This document shows, piece after piece, positions 14,728 to 22,095 of a stretch of DNA of 39,708 nucleotides; the first letter of the stretch is position 1, and each line of letters opens with the position of its first letter. The stretch lies in assembly GCF_000388115.1 (NCBI RefSeq), contig NZ_AQGQ01000016.1:1-39708 (forward strand). Direction: 5' to 3'. This DNA is from Aeromonas molluscorum 848. GTDB lineage: Bacteria; Pseudomonadota; Gammaproteobacteria; Enterobacterales; Aeromonadaceae. A program made the translations under genes and the position numbers. Under the pieces are notes generated by a model, which saw only the letters and a program-made list of their open reading frames with translations, was not told the origin of the DNA and did not search any database.

Positions 14728-15645
14728 ATGTCACAGGTAACGCAGCTAGTCATACGCGAGTCCAATCAGGGCCCCTTCCTCAGTCAGGTGCTGCGTTTTG
14801 GCACTGACAGTGAACGCTTGAGCACCCAGCAGCTGGCCGCCATCAAAGGCAAGGCCGTGTTGATGAGCCTGAAGTTCGCCGACAAGTACTACAACAAGTA
14901 CAAGATGCATCTGCTGGAACAAGCCGCCCACGATGTCATTGGCGTGGTCAGCCTGGGGTTGCAGGAGCTCTCCCAGCGGGACGCCGCCAAGGCACTGGCC
15001 CTGCTACAAGCACCGGAAGGCCCCATCAAGCCGTTCCAGAAGGGCTGGTCCATGCTGATCTCGGTCAGTCCCAAGCCGCTGGGCAGCAACAACCTCTTTG
15101 GCGACGTGGATGCCCGTCTGCTCGATAAAATATCCAGCCCGCCGGATGTGGAAGAGTGGCAAGGGTGGCAGGAGTACGAGAAGGCGCTGGTGGAGCATAA
15201 CAAGGCCCGCCTGATGAGCCTGATTGATCAACACTTCTTCGCCTGCGAGAACGATCACCCCACCATGGAAGACAAGCTGGCCGAAGCCCTGCTCTACCGC
15301 ATCCTCTGTGGCCAGGGCAGCGGCACGGCGCCATTGAAGGTGAAGCAGGATCTCAAACGCCGTCTGGCGCGAGACATCGTGCTGCAAGAGGCCTGGTATG
15401 ATACCGACTATCTGGCCGCCCAGCTGGATCTGATGCTGACCGAGCTGCCGGGCGAGTTGATCGCCGGCCTGCGCCAGGAGCTCAGCCGGGGTTTTGTCAG
15501 CAACCTGCTGCACACACTGGGTTTTGTGCGCCAATACCAGCAGTTGCAGCAAGAGGGGGCCTCGCCGGAGAAGCTCGACAACATGGAGATGCGTGCCGGT
15601 CTCAAGCATCCCCTGCTCGGCTGGCCCCTCTACCACGACTTCTAG
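14728..15645 (+). CDS. Unrecognised protein, last gene of the J-domain operon
   Basis: This 305-residue soluble protein is predicted mostly helical, with no signal peptide or membrane segments, and is not recognised. Notable stretches are KFADKYYNKYKMHLLEQ (about 49-66), a central acidic-aromatic region (WQGWQEYEKALVEHN) and the helical end GFVRQYQQLQQ. It starts 11 bases after the preceding stop. A GC-rich hairpin 25 bases after its stop (15674-15692) probably closes the transcript. Confidence 0.8.
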   Translation: MSQVTQLVIRESNQGPFLSQVLRFGTDSERLSTQQLAAIKGKAVLMSLKFADKYYNKYKMHLLEQAAHDVIGVVSLGLQELSQRDAAKALALLQAPEGPIKPFQKGWSMLISVSPKPLGSNNLFGDVDARLLDKISSPPDVEEWQGWQEYEKALVEHNKARLMSLIDQHFFACENDHPTMEDKLAEALLYRILCGQGSGTAPLKVKQDLKRRLARDIVLQEAWYDTDYLAAQLDLMLTELPGELIAGLRQELSRGFVSNLLHTLGFVRQYQQLQQEGASPEKLDNMEMRAGLKHPLLGWPLYHDF

Positions 15646-15670
15646 TGACTGGTTGTGCCTTAGCCTGCTC

Positions 15671-15706
15671 CAACGCCCGGCCCGCCGGGTGTTGTCATAT
15701 CTGCAT
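15671..15706. repeat. REP-like hairpin repeat, copy 1
   Basis: A GC-rich hairpin (CCCGGC-CC-GCCGGG core) is followed by TGTTGTCAT and CTGCA. Nearly the same 36-base sequence recurs at 16225-16260, also just after a gene. The pair looks like a dispersed 3'-end element, either a terminator with a TTGT tail or a REP-type palindrome. Confidence 0.6.
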
Positions 15707-15987
15707 CAAGCCATCCGAAAAAGGCCGGGATACGTTTTGGCCATAAAAAGGTCGCCCTATAAGCGCTAGCGTACAGACGCCCCTGCTTACGCGAGGGAAG
15801 CTGGTGTCATCACCCGAAGGGCGAGTGCCCGGCCGATACCCGCTCCCAGGTCAGGGGCATCCGCGATGTCCGCCAACGCCGCCATCAAGCAACCACTATC
15901 CGGGCTGATGCGTTGGGGGATAGGCAACCACCTCAGGGCAGCTTGCCCAATAGACCTGACATACGAAAAGCATCAAGAGGTAACCCC
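15707..15987. other. Intergenic region upstream of osmB
   Basis: Together with copy 1 of the hairpin repeat this makes a 342-base gene-free gap. It should contain the osmB promoter, but I see no confident -10/-35 pair and no convincing small open frame. Several GC-rich short inverted repeats are present (for example around 15818-15838). Confidence 0.35.
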
Positions 15988-16203
15988 ATGAACAAGATCC
16001 ATGGTTTGGCACTAGGGGCTGTGGCAACGGCCCTGCTGATTAGTCTGACGGCTTGCTCCGGCATGTCGCAACAGGACAAGAGTACCGCAGTGGGGGCCGG
16101 TATCGGTGCCGTCGGCGGCTCGGTACTGACCGGCGGCAGTGCGGCTGGCGCCATTGGCGGTGCCGTCGTCGGTGGCGTCATTGGCCACGAAATCAAAAAG
16201 TAA
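15988..16203 (+). CDS. osmB: OsmB-like osmotically inducible lipoprotein
   Basis: This 71-residue lipoprotein has a type II signal with lipobox LTAC (Cys at about 20), so the mature protein is membrane-anchored by lipid. The mature part is a glycine-zipper domain (GAGIGAVGGSVLTGGSAAGAIGGAVVGGVIGHEIKK) matching OsmB of E. coli almost throughout. OsmB is an outer-membrane lipoprotein induced by osmotic and stationary-phase stress; its precise role is unclear. The ATG at 15988 follows AAGAGG; an upstream in-frame extension lacks the signal logic. Confidence 0.88.
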   Translation: MNKIHGLALGAVATALLISLTACSGMSQQDKSTAVGAGIGAVGGSVLTGGSAAGAIGGAVVGGVIGHEIKK

Positions 16204-16224
16204 CCTCCTCTGCCCACATATCAT

Positions 16225-16260
16225 CCAGCGCCCGGCTCGCCGGGCGTTGTCATCGCTGCA
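16225..16260. repeat. REP-like hairpin repeat, copy 2
   Basis: This is the second copy of the 36-base element seen at 15671-15706, with a perfect GCGCCCGG-CTCG-CCGGGCGT-type stem followed by TGTCAT and CTGCA. It lies 21 bases after the osmB stop and probably serves as its terminator or 3'-end stabiliser. Confidence 0.6.
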
Positions 16261-16383
16261 GACGGCAGCAATCCCTTCTCGCCTTCACCAAGCTCCCTTG
16301 CTCAGACTACCTCCTAAGCGTCATTGGCCCACAATTTGTAAGGGATATAATGCCCCCCCATACCCGCAGCAGGGAAGCAAGTC

Positions 16384-16665
16384 GTGAGCAGAAAACCCGA
16401 CCGTATTACCGCGATGCAGCAGATCATCGACGCCGTGAAGGCGGAATTTCCGATCTATCAACCGGATACCTTCAAATGCGGGCCAGACAATAGCTGCATC
16501 GGCTGCCCCAAGAAGCTGATGGAGCTGGTCGACACTGACTTATCCTATTGGCAATATCAGATAGGTCGCGGTATCGCGCCCAGCTTCGACGAGATTTATC
16601 GCTTCGGCAAGATGTGCAAAAACATCCGTCGAGCACTGGTGAAAAGTGGCCGCATTCCCGCCTGA
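16384..16665 (+). CDS. Small cysteine-motif protein of unknown function
   Basis: This 93-residue cytoplasmic protein starts at GTG 16384 and is preceded by an AGGGAAG stretch. Four cysteines stand out: C32-x5-C38-x2-C41 and C78 (in KMCKN), a pattern suited to a zinc or iron-sulfur site. The remainder is mixed, with a basic C-terminus. I do not recognise a named family. It is flanked by the osmB hairpin repeat and an unlinked small gene. Confidence 0.7.
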   Translation: MSRKPDRITAMQQIIDAVKAEFPIYQPDTFKCGPDNSCIGCPKKLMELVDTDLSYWQYQIGRGIAPSFDEIYRFGKMCKNIRRALVKSGRIPA

Positions 16666-16697
16666 TGCTTTATAAAAATCTGCACAATTTGAATGTT

Positions 16698-16738
16698 GCA
16701 GATCTCTTCATCTGCCAGAACAAGGGATAACCTTGTTC
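16698..16738. other. Two tandem hairpins between small genes
   Basis: GCAGAT-CTCTTC-ATCTGC (16698-16715) is followed directly by GAACAAGG-GATAA-CCTTGTTC (16718-16738). Neither has a U-run. They could end the upstream transcript by a Rho-dependent route or form the leader of the next gene. Confidence 0.35.
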
Positions 16739-16849
16739 GCTAAGGCGCCGTTGATTGTTTGCAATGAAACAGGCTGGCCGCTGGTCTAGGATGACAGCTC
16801 TCTTAGGCTGACCGAGCTGATCCCACATCACAATTCAGGAGGAAACATC

Positions 16850-17224
16850 ATGACCCAAGAAAGGATCCAGACCCGATACCGGCTCGATGGCCCCCTTGCC
16901 ACTCCGGCCGAGTTGGAGCAGGCCACAGCCCGGGCAATAGAACACCACAAGCAGGACTTCTTCCCCCTGCTGGAGCGGCTGGTGGACGTGGGAGACAGTC
17001 GGGTCAAGCTCAGTCAGAAAGATCCGCTACGGGTACTGGGGGTGGAGCTCAATGGGGCTCTGACCGGTGGCAGCGCCCGCCTCAACTACGAATCTAATTT
17101 CGCCGAGAGCTGCCGCCTTATCGACGAATATGACCAGCACCAGACCAGCGTGCCCTTTCGCCTGGAAGGGGATGAGCTTCTCTTCGACCTTGAGCTGCCC
17201 ATAGCGTGGAATTTCAATAACTGA
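16850..17224 (+). CDS. Unrecognised small cytoplasmic protein
   Basis: This 124-residue protein has no signal peptide or membrane segment and is not recognised. It starts with a strong AGGAGG eight bases before the ATG, indicating good translation. Its sequence suggests a compact alpha/beta fold: an N-terminal basic-polar strand, a helix rich in Glu/Ala/His (ELEQATARAIEHHKQDFFPLLERL), and strands near the end. Codon use looks like the surrounding core genes. It is probably a single-gene unit closed by the hairpin at 17233. Confidence 0.7.
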   Translation: MTQERIQTRYRLDGPLATPAELEQATARAIEHHKQDFFPLLERLVDVGDSRVKLSQKDPLRVLGVELNGALTGGSARLNYESNFAESCRLIDEYDQHQTSVPFRLEGDELLFDLELPIAWNFNN

Positions 17225-17232
17225 CGGCTCGG

Positions 17233-17261
17233 CGGTGCAATTCAGCTTGTTTATTGCACCG
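17233..17261 (+). terminator. Hairpin after the 16850-17224 gene
   Basis: CGGTGCAAT pairs with ATTGCACCG across an 11-base loop, starting 9 bases after the stop codon. The stem is perfect over nine pairs but no U-run follows, so terminator function is only likely. Confidence 0.5.
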
Positions 17262-17639
17262 GCAGCATATGTGAAATCGATGGGTGTCACTCATGGTGCC
17301 ATGGGCAGAATGAAGCGGCAGTCAGGAAGGCGTGTGCCCCATTACACCTTGATGGTTGGTATTTAAATAAAGATGCAAGAGCCGTCAATTAACCTAGTCA
17401 TCTGGTATGCGGTTATTTCCAGGACAACAAATTGAAATATCGAGGGTCACCATGCGTGAGGTAACAATACGAGGACACCCACCTTTTTGGACAGGCATCA
17501 CTAGGTCAATGACTCGACACTTCGTGGACGTGGCTGCAGCAACAATATCTCTGCTCCGCCTCCGGTTCAGGCAGTACGAGTAAAAACAGGCTCAGCGACG
17601 CTATGAGAAGCGAGAACGGTTGGGGAAGGTGAGGGTTGT
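17262..17639. other. Left flank of the accessory insertion
   Basis: This gene-free stretch is more AT-rich than the core genes. It contains the left inverted repeat of the RAYT element (17473-17493). No open frame is convincing. The change in composition begins about here and continues to 19650. Confidence 0.4.
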
Positions 17640-18660
17640 CTAGTCGCTAGGCTGGTAACAACGCAGCTGACCACAATGCAGTGCAAACTGTTGGCGATGC
17701 TGATGGTCGCCTACCGCTCTGATACCCCGCCGCCGGAACAGAGTCACCTGTCGAAGCCAGACGGATTTATCAAGTCCTAGTCGTTCCATAATGGCAGCAA
17801 GGTGAACCGGTATGTGGCCGCGCTTGTCTGCTCTGATGGCGCGCCCTGTCCAATCGACCAGCATCAGATAATCGGTAAAGGCATAGGGCAAGCAGCCGGA
17901 CTTCTCCTTATCGGCAAACGCTAGCAACAGCGGGGGCAAGGCTTCAGCTAGGAGCGTATTATCAAGGCGTTGCTTGATACTTGTGTAGTCGCTCTGCTCT
18001 GGTCGGTCGGCAAGGGCTGCCCGCACCGGATTGAGATCTACATAAGTCATGCAAGCCAGCAAAGCTGATTCGGTGAGCAGCGCCTGACTTTTAAAGCGAC
18101 CTTCCCAGAAATGGCCCTTGCAGCCATCTTCCAGATTGGCCTGGCGAGCCAGAGTTTCATTGAGCAGCCGCACAAACCAGCTGATGGAGTAAAGCCGCTC
18201 GCGCCACTGCCCTATCAGTTGTTTAACCACTGCAATCTCAGGTTCAATCAGGGATTCCCCCTGATACCAGCGCCCCACCAATAGCGGCCATTGGAACAAG
18301 CCAGCCCAGCGCTCGGCCACCTCCCTTTCACTCCAGTTGGCGGCAGTATCGGGCTCAACCTTGAGCACCAGGTGGTAATGGTTGCTCATCACTGCATAGG
18401 CGCAGATGCCGATGGCAAACAGCCTCGACAGCTGGCCCAGCTTGTCGACCACCCACTGGCGCCGATGTTCGTAACTCTGGCCAGAATGGGTGTCTTCCCC
18501 ACACAAAAAAGCCCGCCGCACACAGCGACTGACCACGTGGTAGTAAGGCGTATCCTGCAAACTGATTTGACGTGAACGGGCAATGGTCATGGCGCATCCC
18601 TCGACAGTGACTCCTCAAGCCAAGTACAAGGTTACGCCGCTGTCAAAAAGGTGGGTGTCC
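17473..18660. mobile_element. RAYT element bounded by inverted repeats
   Basis: GGACACCCACCTTTTTGGACA at 17473-17493 is, apart from one extra G, the reverse complement of 18641-18660 (TGTCAAAAAGGTGGGTGTCC). The repeats enclose the Y1-type transposase gene at 17640-18590. The layout suits a REP-associated tyrosine transposase unit, and a further REP-like hairpin lies just outside at 18747. Whether it is still mobile cannot be judged. Confidence 0.7.
17640..18590 (-). CDS. REP-associated tyrosine transposase (Y1/HUH, RAYT)
   Basis: This 316-residue protein belongs to the single-strand-DNA HUH transposases related to IS200/IS605 TnpA. The metal-binding histidines are in NHYHLVL (71-73) and the likely catalytic tyrosine is Y183 in MTYVDLNPVRA. 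GHFWEGRFKSQ (about 159-169) is a typical family segment. The C-terminal extension of about 120 residues is as in RAYTs, which act on REP palindromes rather than a classic IS. It appears intact. It is bracketed by inverted repeats and lies in an accessory gap beside parC. Confidence 0.88.
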   Translation of the reverse strand: MTIARSRQISLQDTPYYHVVSRCVRRAFLCGEDTHSGQSYEHRRQWVVDKLGQLSRLFAIGICAYAVMSNHYHLVLKVEPDTAANWSEREVAERWAGLFQWPLLVGRWYQGESLIEPEIAVVKQLIGQWRERLYSISWFVRLLNETLARQANLEDGCKGHFWEGRFKSQALLTESALLACMTYVDLNPVRAALADRPEQSDYTSIKQRLDNTLLAEALPPLLLAFADKEKSGCLPYAFTDYLMLVDWTGRAIRADKRGHIPVHLAAIMERLGLDKSVWLRQVTLFRRRGIRAVGDHQHRQQFALHCGQLRCYQPSD

Positions 18661-18746
18661 CAGTTTTTGCGTCGCTAATCAGACCTATGGCCCTGGGGAT
18701 GTGGAGGCGGAATCAACGCCAATAGCAATGCAGTCCGGTAGGGTTA

Positions 18747-18762
18747 ATTAGCGAAGCGTAAT
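18747..18762. repeat. REP-like hairpin
   Basis: ATTAGCGAAGCGTAAT can fold as ATTAGC-GAA-GC-(G)-TAAT with a bulged G, the form of many REP palindromes mobilised by RAYTs. It lies about 90 bases beyond the right inverted repeat of the transposase element. Confidence 0.45.
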
Positions 18763-18884
18763 CGGTCGCCATACACCACCAGAGAGTCGTGTTTAACAAA
18801 GGTCGGCACGGATCACGAAAGGAACCATTCGGTTTTGGTAAGCTGCTAATCAATAGTGTTGAATTTAAGATGTTGGGCTAGTAT

Positions 18885-18912
18885 TTGGCAACGTGTAAAA
18901 ATAGGCTAATAT
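18885..18912 (+). promoter_or_regulatory. Candidate sigma-70 promoter of the AT-rich gene
   Basis: TTGGCA (-35, five of six consensus bases) and TAATAT (-10, four of six) are separated by 16 bases. They would start transcription about 12 bases before the ATG at 18931. Confidence 0.4.
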
Positions 18913-18930
18913 CAAACGAGCACCTATATA

Positions 18931-19599
18931 ATGAGCGAAGAAAATATAAAACCAGATAAGATCACGAAACCAATCCAACTGTTAGCCGCTTGGCTTGTGG
19001 GGTTAGTGGCATTAGATAGTTGCTTCCTTATAGCTGCAGCTAATTTGGGAACGGAGTCTTGGCAATCTGGTATATTAGTTATTGCCGCAACTCTGAATGT
19101 TCCTGTTTTTCTAGCGGCTGTTTTCTTATTGCAAACAAAGTTTAGACCTGAGCTTCAGGAAGACTCCTATTACTCATCATACTTAAGCAATAAAACAAAT
19201 GAAATCATTAAAATAAAACATGACGAAATTACTCTTCACAATAATCACGTAACTTCTGAATACATAGAAAAGCTGCCGAGAATATCTAATGAAAATGATA
19301 GCTCGCTAGAAAACTTAGTGATTGGAATTAATCATCACTTGCAGGACAAAGATAAGATAAAAGAAAAACTTTTCCAACTAGGAGTGTCCCGTGGAACTCT
19401 TTTCGGATCCGACCAACAACCCAATGGTAGAAACGTTTCAATCTCACAATATTTACCTGAAAGTATGGTAGGTGAAATAATAAAGATGGGGAAAGAATTA
19501 GGCTTTGATTCATATAATTTTTATGACAACCATGAGGAAAACTCGGAGGAAGATGTCTTGTTGGGCTCTTATGGTCAAGCCACATATCTTATTCTATAA
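18931..19599 (+). CDS. AT-rich orphan membrane protein, unknown function
   Basis: This 222-residue protein is not recognised. Two hydrophobic segments near the N-terminus (about 17-37 and 47-67) form a membrane hairpin. The remaining 150 residues are polar, rich in Asn, Glu, Lys and Ile, and probably cytoplasmic, ending LGSYGQATYLIL. Base composition is strikingly AT-rich and codon choice (AAT, ATA, TTA) differs sharply from every neighbour, so recent acquisition is likely. It has its own candidate promoter and terminator and sits beside a RAYT element. A membrane hairpin plus soluble domain recalls some phage-defence effectors, but nothing more supports that. Confidence 0.75.
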   Translation: MSEENIKPDKITKPIQLLAAWLVGLVALDSCFLIAAANLGTESWQSGILVIAATLNVPVFLAAVFLLQTKFRPELQEDSYYSSYLSNKTNEIIKIKHDEITLHNNHVTSEYIEKLPRISNENDSSLENLVIGINHHLQDKDKIKEKLFQLGVSRGTLFGSDQQPNGRNVSISQYLPESMVGEIIKMGKELGFDSYNFYDNHEENSEEDVLLGSYGQATYLIL

Positions 19600-19626
19600 A
19601 TTAATTTTATTTACTGTTTTAATTAA

Positions 19627-19646
19627 AAGGGCGCTTTTGCGCCCTT
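19627..19646. terminator. Bidirectional terminator between the AT-rich gene and parC
   Basis: AAGGGCGC-TTTT-GCGCCCTT forms an 8-bp stem between the convergent genes ending at 19599 and 19656. A/T-rich flanks on both sides let it serve either direction. Confidence 0.7.
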
Positions 19647-19655
19647 CTATATCTA

Positions 19656-21950
19656 TTACCCTTCCTGATTTTCTCCGGCTACCGGTTCTGCGCCGGCGAC
19701 AGGTTCAATCTCGATACGATCGACGCGCTGCAAACCGCGGGGCAGCTTGGCGCCGCGGCGGCCGCGCTCGCCGCGGTAGTAGTCAAGGTCAGATGGCTTG
19801 AGAGTCAGCTTGCGCTTGCCGGCGAACAGGGTGACATATTGCCCCTGAGGGATAATGGCGGCCATCACCATAAACTCCTCCCGCGCCTTGACCCGCGCCG
19901 ACGGTATGCTGATGAGCTTGTTGCCCTTGCCCTTGCCAAGTACCGGCAGGGTATTGAGCGGGAACAACAGCATGCGCCCCTCGTTGGAGATGGCCATGCA
20001 GAGATCGGTCTCTGGCGAGCCAATCTTCTGGGGTGCCATCACCAGGCCCCCTTCCGGCACGCTGAGCAGCGCCTTGCCGTTCTTGTTCTTGCCGACCAGA
20101 TCCTCATAGCCACAGACGAAGCCGTAACCGGCATCGGAGCAAATCAGATAGGGTTCCCCCTCGTTGCCCATCACCAGATGACGCACCTCTTCCCCCGCCC
20201 CCAGCGCAAAGCGGCCGGTGAGCGGCTCGCCCTGACTGCGCGCAGATGGCAGACCGTGCGCCTCCAGGGCGTAGGTTCTGCCAAGGCTTGAGAGGAACAC
20301 CGCCTGCTGGTTGCTGCGGCCACAGGCATGGGCCAGATAGCCATCCCCCGCCTTGTAGGAGAGCCCCGCCACGTCCACGTCGTGGCCCTTGGCGGCCCGC
20401 ACCCAACCCTTGTCAGAGAGGATGACGGTGACCGGCTCGCTCGGGGTCAGCTCTTTCTCGGTCAGAGCTACCGCGCTGGCACGCTCCACCAGCGGGGTGC
20501 GGCGATCGTCGCCGTACTTCTCGGCATCCGCCAGCAGCTCCTTCTTGAGCAGGGTGTTGAGGCGACGCTCGGAGCCCAGCAGCAGTTCGAGCTTGTCGCG
20601 CTCTATGGCCAGTTCGTCCTGCTCGGCACGCAACTTGAACTCTTCCAGCTTGGCCAGGTGACGCAGTTTCAGCTCGAGGATAGCCTCGGCCTGGGTCTCG
20701 CTGATGTTGAAGCGCTCCACCATCACCTTGCCCGGCTCATCCTCGGTGCGGATGATCTCGATCACCTCGTCGATGTTGAGGTAGGCCACCAGCAAGCCTT
20801 CGAGGATGTGCAGGCGAGCCAGCACCTTGTCGAGGCGATACTGCAGGCGACGGCGCACCGTCTCGCGGCGGAAAATGATCCACTCGGAGAGGATCATCTT
20901 GAGGGTCTTCACCTGGGGGCGGTTGTCCAGCCCCAGTATGTTGAGGTTGACCCGATAGTTCTTCTCCAGATCCGTGGTGGCGAACAGGTGGGCCATCAGC
21001 GCCTCCATGTCCACCCGGTTGGAGCGGGGAATGATCACCAGACGGGTCGGATTCTCATGGTCCGATTCGTCGCGCAGGTCGGTGACCATGGGCAGCTTCT
21101 TGGCCACCATCTGGGCGGCGATCTGCTCCATGATCTTGGCGCCGGAGGCCTGATGGGGCAGCGCCGTGATGACGATGTCGCCATCCTCCTCGTTCCACAC
21201 AGCACGCTGCTTGATGGAGCCCTTGCCGGTCTCGTAGATTTTGCGGATGTCATCGCGCGGCGTGATGATCTCGGCGCTGGTCGGGTAGTCGGGCCCCTGA
21301 ATGTGCGCCATCAGCGCATCAAGCCCGGCGTTGGGGTTGTCGAGCAGCTCTGCACAGGCGTAGGCCACTTCCCGTGCGTTGTGGGGCGGAATGTCGGTCG
21401 CCATCCCCACGGCTATGCCTGTGATGCCGTTGAGCAGTATGTGGGGCAGGCGGGCGGGCAGCACCACGGGTTCCTTCATGGTGCCGTCGAAGTTCGGCGT
21501 CCAGTCCACAGTGCCCTGGCCGAGCTCGGAGAGCAGCAGCTCGGAGAAGCGCGACAGGCGCGCCTCGGTGTAACGCATGGCGGCGAAGGATTTGGGATCG
21601 TCCGGCGCCCCCCAGTTGCCCTGACCGTCCACCAGCGGGTAGCGGTAGGAGAAGGGCTGGGCCATCAGCACCATGGCTTCATAACAGGCGCTGTCGCCGT
21701 GGGGGTGGTACTTACCCAGCACGTCACCCACGGTACGGGCGGATTTCTTGTGCTTGGAGAGGGCCGACAGCCCCAGTTCGCTCATGGCGTAGATGATGCG
21801 CCGCTGCACGGGTTTGAGGCCATCGCCGATGTGCGGCAGGGCCCGATCCATGATGACGTACATGGAGTAGTTCAAGTAAGCCTGTTCGGTAAAGGCGCGC
21901 ATCGGCTGGCGCTCTACCCCGTCCAGACTGAGCTCGATAGCATCACTCAT
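19656..21950 (-). CDS. parC: ParC, topoisomerase IV subunit A
   Basis: ParC is the DNA-cleaving subunit of topoisomerase IV, which decatenates daughter chromosomes. The 764-residue protein matches the family throughout. The catalytic tyrosine is in [10 protein letters not shown] (Tyr127, equal to E. coli Tyr120), and a C-terminal beta-pinwheel with repeated GxG blades starts near residue 490. In the quinolone-resistance region the residues equal to E. coli Ser80 and Glu84 are Ser87 and Glu91, both wild type. A GAAGA ribosome site precedes the ATG. parE lies upstream on the same strand, 145 bases away. Confidence 0.97.
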   Translation of the reverse strand: MSDAIELSLDGVERQPMRAFTEQAYLNYSMYVIMDRALPHIGDGLKPVQRRIIYAMSELGLSALSKHKKSARTVGDVLGKYHPHGDSACYEAMVLMAQPFSYRYPLVDGQGNWGAPDDPKSFAAMRYTEARLSRFSELLLSELGQGTVDWTPNFDGTMKEPVVLPARLPHILLNGITGIAVGMATDIPPHNAREVAYACAELLDNPNAGLDALMAHIQGPDYPTSAEIITPRDDIRKIYETGKGSIKQRAVWNEEDGDIVITALPHQASGAKIMEQIAAQMVAKKLPMVTDLRDESDHENPTRLVIIPRSNRVDMEALMAHLFATTDLEKNYRVNLNILGLDNRPQVKTLKMILSEWIIFRRETVRRRLQYRLDKVLARLHILEGLLVAYLNIDEVIEIIRTEDEPGKVMVERFNISETQAEAILELKLRHLAKLEEFKLRAEQDELAIERDKLELLLGSERRLNTLLKKELLADAEKYGDDRRTPLVERASAVALTEKELTPSEPVTVILSDKGWVRAAKGHDVDVAGLSYKAGDGYLAHACGRSNQQAVFLSSLGRTYALEAHGLPSARSQGEPLTGRFALGAGEEVRHLVMGNEGEPYLICSDAGYGFVCGYEDLVGKNKNGKALLSVPEGGLVMAPQKIGSPETDLCMAISNEGRMLLFPLNTLPVLGKGKGNKLISIPSARVKAREEFMVMAAIIPQGQYVTLFAGKRKLTLKPSDLDYYRGERGRRGAKLPRGLQRVDRIEIEPVAGAEPVAGENQEG

Positions 21951-22095
21951 GTGATTCTTCTCTTTCGGTTCGGGAGCCGCCCATGAGCGACTCCGGCTGA
22001 TATGCTCGCTGATCCGATGATGGGATCAGCCAATGGCAACGGACTGCTGGCTTGGAGGATGGCGTGCCTGGTTTGGCTGCCAGCCATCAAACCCC

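Larger units (their letters stand above)
18591..18930. other. Right flank of RAYT element with REP-like hairpin and promoter
   Basis: These 340 bases without a gene hold the right inverted repeat of the element (18641-18660), a REP-like hairpin (18747-18762) and a candidate promoter for the AT-rich gene (18885-18912). The rest has no recognisable feature. Confidence 0.45.

Noticed and set aside
17262-19650. A prophage or integron in the accessory gap
   Set aside because: No integrase, attachment-site pair, phage genes or cassette array; only a RAYT and one orphan gene.
20328-21986. A 552-codon open frame opposite parC
   Set aside because: It is a mirror of parC caused by GC-rich codon structure; no ribosome site or recognisable motif.
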